Assembly (NCBI GenBank): GCA_029256365.1
Contig: JAQSYB010000107.1
Span: 1 to 6,939 of the forward strand
Direction: 5' to 3'
Origin: Clostridia bacterium
GTDB taxonomy: Bacteria; Bacillota; Clostridia; Lutisporales; Lutisporaceae
DNA length: 6,939 bases
The notes under the pieces were generated by a model, which was not told the origin of the DNA, did not search any database, and saw only the letters and a list, made by a program, of their open reading frames with translations. Shown in pieces: positions 1 to 6,042 of the stretch. The first letter of the stretch is position 1. Every line of letters begins with the position of its first letter. A program made the position numbers and the translations under genes.

Positions 1-12
1 TATTTGAATTGG

Positions 13-1404
13 CTATAGCTGCGGATCTAGCACCTCTTCAGGTGGTACAACTACTGGTGCTATAACCTTGGTTCCAACTCTTTTTACGCCATTTACAACT
101 CTATAATTTGAAGTTCCTAAGTCATCTCTCAGAATTTCCTTGCCGTTTTCAAACACAATTCTTTGCGTTTTGACTATATACCCTGTATGTGCCTTCTTTT
201 CTTCAATTGTAGTTCCTACGGGCAGGGTTGGGTCTTCAATTATGCTAATAGCAGGTGGAATCGTTTTTAATGTTTCACTGGTTATCTTTACTGTTCTACC
301 TGGATGTTCATTTTTACCGAATACTGTGAACTTTACATAACTGCCCTTTACCTCTCCATAGATATATATTGGATAATTTGTATTGTTCATAAATTTAAAG
401 TCAATATAATCGCCAGATATTGTTGCATCTCTGCCCAGACCTACATAAGAAAGGGTTAGGGAGTGATTCTTCCTTTCTATTATTTTTAGATTGGACATCA
501 ACACTGCATTGTACAAAGTACTGGATACCTGACAAACACCACCGCCAATTCCTGGCACAAGCTCATTGTTTATGATAACCTTTGCATCCTTATAGCCAAA
601 CTTAGCCAATCGCGGTCCTAAGGTCTCATTAACAGAATAAACCTCTCCGGGTCTTACCAATACATTGTTTGCGCTATTTGTTGCAACTTTTATATTTGTT
701 GATCGATCCACATCACCAGCATTAAACTTTGTGGAGAATTCTCCCAAAGTATCTTTTATAACAGCCAAATCAGATTTCTTAACGATAGGCTGTGTGATAT
801 CTACAGGCAATTCCAATACTGCAACCTCAACCTTATGCAATTGTTCTGTTATGAGAGAAGCAGCATTCTCAGCCGCTAGCTTTCTGCCTATCCTTTCATC
901 CGTTACTGAAAAGCTAGTACCATTATACTTTATTGTAGCATCTACAACCTCTTGATCTATTTCTTTGGCAATATCTGCAAGAAGCTTATTGATCGGCTCT
1001 TTGTTATAGTTCGCTTCCAATTCAAAATTCTGAGGTGTTAATTTTGCTCGAATTGTTTCTATCATTTGTCTCAATATGTCGCCAGTATGGCCGACGCTAT
1101 ATGCTTTATCCACAGTTTCTTCTATATTATATGCATAGCCTAAGTTATTGTAGTTGATTTTCCATTCTTTATTTTCAAACTTTAAGGATATAAATGAATC
1201 TTTAATTTTATCTTCTAATATCCCCTTCAGTCTGTTCTCTGCAGCATCTTTTGAAAGGCCTGATACATCAATTCCGTTGATTGATATATTCGATCTGATT
1301 ACTTCGCCGCTTAATACTGCGACACCAGAGGCGACAATTATTGCTGCTATTAAAAATATAATTACAATTACTACTCCGCTTATGCTCAGTTTATAGCCCT
1401 TCAC
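13..1404 (-). CDS. VanW family membrane-anchored protein with G5-like C-terminus (YoaR-like)
   Basis: The 463-residue product has one N-terminal hydrophobic segment (about residues 8-32) after a short basic end, so it is probably anchored with the rest outside the membrane. Residues about 40-125 (GIDVSGLSKDAAENRL) resemble the peptidoglycan-binding-like domain that precedes VanW in YoaR-type proteins. The VanW core spans about 225-365 and carries the family signature GGGVCQVSSTLYNA at 287-300, plus H314 and R325. Residues about 380-446 look like a G5 domain (VFENGKEI, then VKRVGTK). The start is GTG at 1402-1404, fixed by a near-perfect Shine-Dalgarno site six bases upstream. The gene probably has its own promoter: a TATAAT hexamer lies on the minus strand at 1477-1482, but its -35 is poor. 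No vanHAX or vanRS genes are nearby, so a wall-associated housekeeping or sporulation role is likelier than glycopeptide resistance. The biochemical function of VanW is unknown. Confidence 0.93.
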   Translation of the reverse strand: MKGYKLSISGVVIVIIFLIAAIIVASGVAVLSGEVIRSNISINGIDVSGLSKDAAENRLKGILEDKIKDSFISLKFENKEWKINYNNLGYAYNIEETVDKAYSVGHTGDILRQMIETIRAKLTPQNFELEANYNKEPINKLLADIAKEIDQEVVDATIKYNGTSFSVTDERIGRKLAAENAASLITEQLHKVEVAVLELPVDITQPIVKKSDLAVIKDTLGEFSTKFNAGDVDRSTNIKVATNSANNVLVRPGEVYSVNETLGPRLAKFGYKDAKVIINNELVPGIGGGVCQVSSTLYNAVLMSNLKIIERKNHSLTLSYVGLGRDATISGDYIDFKFMNNTNYPIYIYGEVKGSYVKFTVFGKNEHPGRTVKITSETLKTIPPAISIIEDPTLPVGTTIEEKKAHTGYIVKTQRIVFENGKEILRDDLGTSNYRVVNGVKRVGTKVIAPVVVPPEEVLDPQL

Positions 1405-1410
1405 CCGACA

Positions 1411-1418
1411 ACCTCCTT
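1411..1418 (-). promoter_or_regulatory. Ribosome binding site of the VanW gene
   Basis: The minus strand reads AAGGAGGT, a full Shine-Dalgarno match, six bases before a GTG codon. This spacing identifies GTG at 1402-1404 as the start and places it directly before the basic residues and hydrophobic segment expected at a membrane-anchored N-terminus. Confidence 0.9.
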
Positions 1419-1582
1419 TAGCAAAATAAAATCAATTTTTACTACATTCTCTATAAAAGTATTCCATCATTTCTACATTATATAGACGCACCAACCTTAA
1501 ATTTGTTTCCAAATAAAAATGTTTGCGTTATTAAGTATATTCCAATTTTCCCATTCCAATGAAACTATTTGTCCATGTATTT

Positions 1583-1617
1583 AAAAAAACTATTCCATTT
1601 GACATGAAATTGCAGTT
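1583..1617 (-). terminator. Probable weak intrinsic terminator after the FtsA-like gene
   Basis: Starting five bases past the FtsA-like stop codon, the minus strand can fold ATTTCAT (1604-1610) against ATGGAAT (1592-1598) around a five-base loop, with one T-G wobble. An outer AACT/AGTT pairing is possible if a three-base bulge is allowed. A run of seven T follows at once (1583-1589). The stem is AT-rich and so weak, but the hairpin, T-tract and position are as expected for a Rho-independent terminator. If real, it separates the FtsA-like gene from the VanW gene. Confidence 0.5.
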
Positions 1618-1622
1618 CTTTT

Positions 1623-3605
1623 CTAATTTTCCCATTGTACTTCAATCATATCTCCACTCTTGATGATATCGGTATAATTCGCATTGTTCCCATTTAGCTT
1701 TAAGGTATTGATACCCTTAATCTTTGTAACATCGATTTCCATATGATTGAAGATATCCAAAAACATCATACTATCTTTGTTTTGTTCAATCAACAGTTGT
1801 TTCCCATTTAGGGTAATAACAATCGTTTTTGATGGTGCTGCATCAAGGTTCTTAGCAGTATGAGTGTGAATGAAGCTCCAGTTGATATGATCTCCATTAT
1901 AAATACTGCTGCTTTTTTCAGCTTTTTTATTGTTGATTTCTATTGATATGCCCTCCGTATCTACATTCATTTCACTTAGGAGCTCTTCAACAGTATTGAT
2001 TGTTTTTATTTCTATCACATCATTGTCTTGAATTTTATAATCTGCACCTTGTAGCTTTCCATTCACCATAATTGTTGGAGGGAGTGATTTTTCAAGGTTA
2101 TTTGCATAGATGATTTTGCCTTTCAACAGGCTAGAATAATTTCTTATATACACCTCAGCGCTTTTACCATCAACTGCTGGATCAATCACTATTCTATCCC
2201 CATTGCTCAGTACCTTGTCTAAGGCGCTTTGGGCACCATTTAGAAAAATCCTTGCTGGTTCTCCCGGTTCACCCTTTATCATTTCCACTTTATGATTCAA
2301 TGTAAAGGTCACTGGCAGTCCTCTTCTACCAATTAGATTTCTAGGATTAAAACCTACTAATATCAGTGCATCTGCCACATTTAAGGCCTTTGAATTAAAC
2401 AATTTGATGCTTTTATCATTTACATATACATTCAGAAAGTCCTTTTGTCTATTAAGATGTGCTGTAACTGCTATTCCGATTGGTGTGATAAACTCTGGAC
2501 CTGATATTCCATGGTCTTTTAAATTTATCTCTTTTATCAGTGAGGTTTTTCTTAATCCCACTCTTTCTAGTGGTATTTGCAGCTTTTCAGCAAGATATCC
2601 ATTCAATCTAGGTATCTGACTGCCCCCTCCGACTAGAAACACTGCACTTGGTGCTTTGCCATTATACTCTAGTATTTTCTCACTGATGCTTTGCGCAAGC
2701 TGTTCTATAGAAGGTTCTATGGCTGTGATGATTTCCTCAGCTGATAGCTGCAGCTGATTTTCCATAATATCCTTAAATTCTAATTTGTCTTTTGCACACA
2801 ATTCTATTTTGACCTTTTCTGCAGTATCAAAATCCAATAGATATGTTTCTGAAAGTCTTTCCGTTATTTCATCTCCTGCTACAGGCACCATGGCAAACGC
2901 ATATACCGAACCATTTTTGGTTAGTGCGATATCCGAGGTTCCTGCACCAATGTCCACCAGTGCTATATTCAACAGCCGTAAGTTGCTTTGTATACAAACG
3001 TTCATAGCTGCAATAGGCTCTAAGGTTAAGCTGGATACTTCAAGATTTACTCTGGATACAACAGAATATAAGCTGTCTACTACAATTTTAGGCAAAAAGG
3101 TAGCCAGCACTTCAATTCCAATGTTATTTGCTTTATGTCCTTCAAGATTTCCTATTACACTTCCATTTAGGTAATAATTGACTACAGCATATCCAACACA
3201 ATAATATTGCTGTCCATCCTCATGCTGCATTTCTTCAATTTCCATTTGAGATTTTTGGATTGCCTCTATCTCTAAACTGCTAATTGTATCTCTTTCAACT
3301 TCTGAGGCATTATCAACGTTTCTCTCAATAAATACCTTATGGGTTTTTAAAGAACGACCTGCAGCTGCAATTGCAACATTTGTAAGCTTGATGCCAAGCT
3401 TCTCCTCCAGGCGCTGCTTTACTCTACCAGCAGCCAAAGCTACAAGCTCAATATCATGAACTTGACCGTCATACATTGCTCTTTCCTTATGTTCTTCAAT
3501 CTCGCAAGCCATTATATTAAATTTTTCACCATCATGGCACCCAACAATCCCTACTATGGATCTGGTACCAATATCCATTGAAAATATCAATTCCTGTTCA
3601 TTCAT
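1623..3605 (-). CDS. FtsA-like actin-fold ATPase with long repetitive C-terminal extension
   Basis: The 660-residue product starts with an FtsA-type actin/Hsp70 fold. Visible landmarks are phosphate-1 DIGTRSIVGIVG (11-22), an SHS2/1C-like region (about 45-170), phosphate-2 DIGAGTSDIA (218-227) and the adenosine motif FLVGGGSQIP (323-332). FtsA proteins are usually about 420 residues and end in an amphipathic membrane-targeting helix. Here the ATPase ends near residue 388 and about 270 further residues follow, with no evident terminal amphipathic helix. The extension repeats a short pattern, NG then GD/ND, at 456-470, 515-529, 558-572 and 637-652, suggesting tandem beta-grasp modules. ATG at 3605 is preceded by AGGGTGAT. 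No ftsZ or ftsQ is adjacent, so this is probably an FtsA paralogue rather than the divisome FtsA. ATP binding is well supported. A division or cytoskeletal role is inferred from the family. Confidence 0.88.
   Translation of the reverse strand: MNEQELIFSMDIGTRSIVGIVGCHDGEKFNIMACEIEEHKERAMYDGQVHDIELVALAAGRVKQRLEEKLGIKLTNVAIAAAGRSLKTHKVFIERNVDNASEVERDTISSLEIEAIQKSQMEIEEMQHEDGQQYYCVGYAVVNYYLNGSVIGNLEGHKANNIGIEVLATFLPKIVVDSLYSVVSRVNLEVSSLTLEPIAAMNVCIQSNLRLLNIALVDIGAGTSDIALTKNGSVYAFAMVPVAGDEITERLSETYLLDFDTAEKVKIELCAKDKLEFKDIMENQLQLSAEEIITAIEPSIEQLAQSISEKILEYNGKAPSAVFLVGGGSQIPRLNGYLAEKLQIPLERVGLRKTSLIKEINLKDHGISGPEFITPIGIAVTAHLNRQKDFLNVYVNDKSIKLFNSKALNVADALILVGFNPRNLIGRRGLPVTFTLNHKVEMIKGEPGEPARIFLNGAQSALDKVLSNGDRIVIDPAVDGKSAEVYIRNYSSLLKGKIIYANNLEKSLPPTIMVNGKLQGADYKIQDNDVIEIKTINTVEELLSEMNVDTEGISIEINNKKAEKSSSIYNGDHINWSFIHTHTAKNLDAAPSKTIVITLNGKQLLIEQNKDSMMFLDIFNHMEIDVTKIKGINTLKLNGNNANYTDIIKSGDMIEVQWEN
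1632..2435 (-). repeat. Region encoding tandem beta-grasp-like repeats in the FtsA-like protein
   Basis: Residues 391-658 contain at least four copies of a short unit ending in a hairpin-like signature. The copies are LNGAQSALDKVLSNGDRIVI (455-474), VNGKLQGADYKIQDNDVIEI (514-533), INNKKAEKSSSIYNGDHINW (557-576) and LNGNNANYTDIIKSGDMIEV (637-656). The last is preceded by ITLNGKQLLIEQ and a predicted helix, giving the strand-strand-helix-strand order of a complete ThiS/TGS-like beta-grasp module (about 594-658). The first is preceded by NVYVNDKSIKLF and a helix in the same way. The repeats are seen directly; the fold assignment is inference. Confidence 0.6.
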
Positions 3606-3693
3606 TGGACAATCACCCTATTACTCATATTTTTTTTGCAAACAATAATTTATTATTCTATAACAATCCAATAATCCCTTTATTTTTTCAATT

Positions 3694-3713
3694 TATGACA
3701 TGCAATATGACAT
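3694..3713. repeat. Direct repeat TATGACAT, 12-base period
   Basis: Two exact copies of TATGACAT lie at 3694-3701 and 3706-3713 with a four-base spacer. They fall just downstream of the predicted transcription start of the minus-strand FtsA-like promoter (-10 at 3722-3727), where a repressor could act. The repeat is exact, but an operator role is only a guess. Confidence 0.35.
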
Positions 3714-3721
3714 CATTCTTA

Positions 3722-3751
3722 TTTATATGAAAAGAAAAAATATAGTATCAA
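3722..3751 (-). promoter_or_regulatory. Candidate sigma-A promoter for the FtsA-like gene
   Basis: On the minus strand TTGATA (3746-3751) is followed after 18 bases by TATAAA (3722-3727). Each hexamer differs from the sigma-A consensus at one base. Predicted transcription would begin near 3715 and leave an untranslated leader of roughly 110 bases before ATG at 3605. In AT-rich DNA such matches also arise by chance. Confidence 0.5.
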
Positions 3752-3832
3752 GGTTATTGTATTCCTAAAACTCCTTACAGAGGTTCCGATGTTAATATTA
3801 TTTAAGTTGTAAAAAAATATTCATGTGATTCC

Positions 3833-3860
3833 TTGATATAATTAAAAACTCTGCTACTAT
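3833..3860 (+). promoter_or_regulatory. Candidate promoter(s) for the YtxH-like small gene
   Basis: TTGATA (3833-3838) and TACTAT (3855-3860) are separated by 16 bases. The -10 is preceded by TGC, an extended -10 feature. A second candidate overlaps it: TGATATAAT at 3834-3842 is a perfect extended -10 with no good -35. Either would start transcription between about 3849 and 3868 and leave a leader of roughly 70-90 bases before ATG at 3936. Confidence 0.5.
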
Positions 3861-3919
3861 TTGCATGTTTATTTAATGTCAAAAATCAAAACCTATATTA
3901 TGACAAAATTCATTTACGA

Positions 3920-3925
3920 AGGGAG
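3920..3925 (+). promoter_or_regulatory. Ribosome binding site of the YtxH-like gene
   Basis: AGGGAG lies ten bases before ATG at 3936 and only four before an in-frame GTG at 3930. The ATG spacing is the more usual one. The site rules out the longer reading from TTG at 3861, which has no Shine-Dalgarno sequence and starts at or upstream of the predicted RNA start. Confidence 0.7.
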
Positions 3926-3935
3926 TTATGTGATT

Positions 3936-4112
3936 ATGCGCAAAAACTCAATGGGAATGATGAAACTTGGTGCTATAGGAGCTTTGGCTGGCTTAGTTTT
4001 AGTCCCTGTAATGAGCTCCAAAACAAGAAGAAGAATATCTAGAACAGGTAGAAATGCATACTTTAGAGTGACCGATTTTGTTCATGACATCAAGGAAATG
4101 ACAACAAGATAA
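3936..4112 (+). CDS. Small YtxH-like single-span membrane protein
   Basis: This 58-residue protein has a short basic N-terminus, one glycine- and alanine-rich hydrophobic segment (about residues 9-26, LGAIGALAGLVLVPV) and a cluster of basic residues right after it (KTRRRISRTGR, 29-39). The order of small-residue span, proline and then KTRR resembles the start of YtxH-family proteins (GxxxGxxxGLLLAPxSGxxTR), but the long helical tail of typical YtxH proteins is reduced to about 20 residues. By the positive-inside rule the basic C-terminus should be cytoplasmic. It is a stand-alone gene, divergent from the FtsA-like gene and converging on the acetyltransferase operon, with its own promoter candidates and terminator. 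YtxH family function is poorly known, and the similarity here rests on one short motif. If translation starts at GTG 3930 the protein gains two residues. Confidence 0.75.
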   Translation: MRKNSMGMMKLGAIGALAGLVLVPVMSSKTRRRISRTGRNAYFRVTDFVHDIKEMTTR

Positions 4113-4115
4113 AAC

Positions 4116-4144
4116 AAAAGGGCTTGGTATCCCCAAGTCCTTTT
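4116..4144. terminator. Bidirectional intrinsic terminator
   Basis: GGGCTTGG (4120-4127) pairs with CCAAGTCC (4133-4140) around a five-base loop, with one G-T wobble. Flanking AAAA (4116-4119) and TTTT (4141-4144) extend the stem and supply a T-tract on each strand. It fills the 35-base gap between the stop of the plus-strand small gene (4112) and the stop of the minus-strand acetyltransferase (4148), so it should end transcription from both sides. Confidence 0.88.
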
Positions 4145-4147
4145 GCC

Positions 4148-5068
4148 TTAATCGGCTTTATTTGCATGATCAAAAAATTCGCTTTTTAATAGTCCCATTA
4201 ATATCTCATCATAATACTCGCCATCTATATAAGCAGATTTTCGGCTTCTGCCTTCAACCTTAAAGCCACATTTCTCATAGCAGTGTGCCGCTCTTCCATT
4301 GAATTCATATACCCTCAAATCAACCCTGTATTTGTCCATACTTGTAAAAGCATATTCAACGATTGTATTGACAGCATCTCCCCCATAGCCCTTGCTCCAA
4401 TAATCCTTATCACCTATTCTAATTCCAAGCTTACAGCTTTTATCCTGTTCATTGAGATCATACAGCTGTATGGTACCAATGGGCTTTCCATTCAAATCAT
4501 CAATCATCAGATTCATTGGATCAGAGCCAAAGCTTCTAGACATATTGTACTTCAGTTTTGAAGCACTGGTCTTGCCCTTGCTCCATCCAGCCAATTTATT
4601 GAGCTCATTGTCATTGTACCACTTCAATAAATATGGCATATCGTTTTCTTCATAGGGACGCAGAAATACTTTGGAGCCCTCCAGCATATCAATATAAAGT
4701 CTTTGGCTGACTAGTGTCATTCCTCTCACAATTCCAGGCAAATACTTGATAAGCTTATATGGCTTATTAATATACTCCTGCTTCTTGTTTAGTACATCCG
4801 CAACAACAGAAGATTCTACCTCAAACCGCATGTTTATTGAGCTTTTTATATTTCGCTCTATAATAAAACCTTGGCTGCTGTTATAAATTGTATATTTGGC
4901 TTTTACTAGATTTTTTTCTTTTATCAGCAATCCATAATTGCCATTATCATATAATAGTGCTTTTATTATGAAAGGCTTTAACATTGGATATCTTTTGAAA
5001 AATACTTTATAAAGGTCTTTTACTGCATCTGCAAAAGCTTTGATGTCTTGTATGGCAAATTCCTGCAT
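4148..5068 (-). CDS. GNAT acetyltransferase, RimJ/RimL type, with extra N-terminal domain
   Basis: The 306-residue product has a C-terminal GNAT domain of the Acetyltransf_3 (RimJ/RimL) type, about residues 133-297. It opens with VFLRPYEENDMPYLLKWYND, has the acetyl-CoA-binding motif A as WSKGYGGDAV (224-233), and ends with AAHCYEKCGF (260-269), including the tyrosine (Y264) often seen as general acid. RimJ/RimL-type enzymes are usually about 170-190 residues; here about 125 residues precede the domain. That N-terminal part is not recognised with confidence; its pattern is faintly like an SCP2 lipid-binding fold. ATG at 5066-5068 is chosen because AGGAGA sits six bases upstream; an in-frame ATG at 5093-5095 lies upstream of that site. 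It is the last gene of the apparent helicase-GNAT-GNAT operon. The substrate could be a protein N-terminus, an amino group on a small molecule, or an antibiotic, and cannot be told from sequence. Confidence 0.88.
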   Translation of the reverse strand: MQEFAIQDIKAFADAVKDLYKVFFKRYPMLKPFIIKALLYDNGNYGLLIKEKNLVKAKYTIYNSSQGFIIERNIKSSINMRFEVESSVVADVLNKKQEYINKPYKLIKYLPGIVRGMTLVSQRLYIDMLEGSKVFLRPYEENDMPYLLKWYNDNELNKLAGWSKGKTSASKLKYNMSRSFGSDPMNLMIDDLNGKPIGTIQLYDLNEQDKSCKLGIRIGDKDYWSKGYGGDAVNTIVEYAFTSMDKYRVDLRVYEFNGRAAHCYEKCGFKVEGRSRKSAYIDGEYYDEILMGLLKSEFFDHANKAD

Positions 5069-5074
5069 ATGTCT

Positions 5075-5080
5075 TCTCCT
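5075..5080 (-). promoter_or_regulatory. Ribosome binding site fixing the RimJ/RimL-type GNAT start
   Basis: AGGAGA on the minus strand, six bases before ATG at 5066-5068. The site lies between that codon and the in-frame ATG at 5093-5095, so the shorter 306-residue product is the supported one. Confidence 0.85.
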
Positions 5081-5117
5081 ATATATTATTATCATTCCAC
5101 ATATTGCATCATTTTTG

Positions 5118-6023
5118 TTAAATCGTGATTGATCGTTCTAGCTTGAACATGATATCTGTATCAACTTCTACAAATCCAATTTTCTTATATAAGCTCATGG
5201 CATTTTTGTTTTCTCCATCAACATTTAAGGCAGCCTTATATAAGCCAATCTCTTTTATCTTATCCAGGCAATGGATTAATGTAATCTCCCCAAAGCCTTG
5301 ACCTCTATATTGATGATAAACCGTGACATTATGTATATACCCACGGTTGATATCCTTTTGAAGGCCAATTGCAGCAGTAGCCACAATTACCCCTTGCTGT
5401 TCAATAAAGAAAACATATTCCTCTGGATTTGAAATAAGCATTTGAAAGCTATTTTCATTATACAATACATCGCCTTCTTTTTTGAAGCCTGCATTCATAA
5501 TATCGACATAGTTTTTTATATCATTAAGTGTAAGCTGTCGTATAGAGTACTCTCCCACAGGCAAGGTTTTATACTGGTTATCCTGCAAGCAGTAATCCAT
5601 TTTCCACATATATTTATGAACCTGGAAGCCTCTATTCTCCAGAAACTTGACCGAATGCTTCATGTGCTCCTTAGCAAAGGCAGTTACTTTGCTTACATGA
5701 TACTCCTTTGATCTATGGTCAATGATGTTGAACAATGTCTTTCCTAGGCCTTTATTTCTAAAGCTTGGATGCACGATAATTTCAAAGTTCGCTTCTTTTC
5801 CCTCTTTTGAATTCTTGATGCAGGCCGCAAAAGCCACCAATTGTTCTTCGTGATAAGCTAAGATGGTGTTATCTCTAAGGTGCGGATGCAAAAGAATATA
5901 CTCAAACATGCGCTCTGGTATACTTAATTCCAGTTTGTCCAGCCGATTGATTTCTTCAGCAAAAAACTTTATGTTTCCACGATCCTCACTCTCAAAGGAT
6001 TTGATTCTTACTTCTGATAACAC
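5118..6023 (-). CDS. Tandem GNAT-GNAT acetyltransferase
   Basis: The 301-residue product contains two GNAT domains. The first (about residues 1-145) has the acetyl-CoA pyrophosphate-binding motif RNKGLG (89-94) and a terminal FLENRGF (127-133). The second (about 160-297) has RGQGFG (240-245) and NKNAMSLYKKIGF (272-284). Both keep the R-x-x-G-x-G loop, so neither looks degenerate, although in many tandem GNATs only one half is catalytic. The architecture recalls mycothiol synthase MshD, but mycothiol is actinobacterial and the setting here is clostridial, so that name should not be carried over. The start is GTG at 6021-6023, preceded by AAGGGGG with a nine-base gap. It begins 19 bases after the helicase stop and ends 49 bases before the next GNAT start, suggesting co-transcription. 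Substrate unknown. Confidence 0.88.
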   Translation of the reverse strand: MLSEVRIKSFESEDRGNIKFFAEEINRLDKLELSIPERMFEYILLHPHLRDNTILAYHEEQLVAFAACIKNSKEGKEANFEIIVHPSFRNKGLGKTLFNIIDHRSKEYHVSKVTAFAKEHMKHSVKFLENRGFQVHKYMWKMDYCLQDNQYKTLPVGEYSIRQLTLNDIKNYVDIMNAGFKKEGDVLYNENSFQMLISNPEEYVFFIEQQGVIVATAAIGLQKDINRGYIHNVTVYHQYRGQGFGEITLIHCLDKIKEIGLYKAALNVDGENKNAMSLYKKIGFVEVDTDIMFKLERSITI

Positions 6024-6032
6024 AACTGCTTA

Positions 6033-6039
6033 CCCCCTT
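6033..6039 (-). promoter_or_regulatory. Ribosome binding site of the tandem GNAT gene
   Basis: AAGGGGG on the minus strand, nine bases before the GTG start at 6021-6023 and within the 19-base gap after the helicase stop codon. It supports the non-ATG start. Confidence 0.65.
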
Positions 6040-6042
6040 ATA

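Noticed and set aside
13..1404. Naming the VanW protein a vancomycin resistance determinant.
   Set aside because: VanW-domain proteins are common in Clostridia and Bacilli without resistance, and no vanHAX, vanY or vanRS genes are present.
2785..3174. A 129-codon plus-strand open frame inside the FtsA-like gene.
   Set aside because: It is antisense to the conserved ATPase core and its product has no recognisable features.
1623..3605. Calling the gene ftsA outright.
   Set aside because: The length (660 residues), the repeat-bearing tail and the lack of an ftsZ or ftsQ neighbour point to a paralogue rather than the divisome FtsA.
3861..3935. A longer form of the small plus-strand protein starting at TTG 3861.
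   Set aside because: No ribosome binding site precedes it and the predicted transcript starts at about the same place. AGGGAG at 3920-3925 supports ATG at 3936.
5069..5095. A nine-residue longer start for the RimJ/RimL-type GNAT gene.
   Set aside because: The good Shine-Dalgarno site (5075-5080) lies downstream of that ATG and is correctly spaced from ATG at 5066-5068.
5118..6023. Calling the tandem GNAT mycothiol synthase (mshD).
   Set aside because: Only the two-domain architecture matches; the genomic setting is clostridial and no other mycothiol gene is visible.
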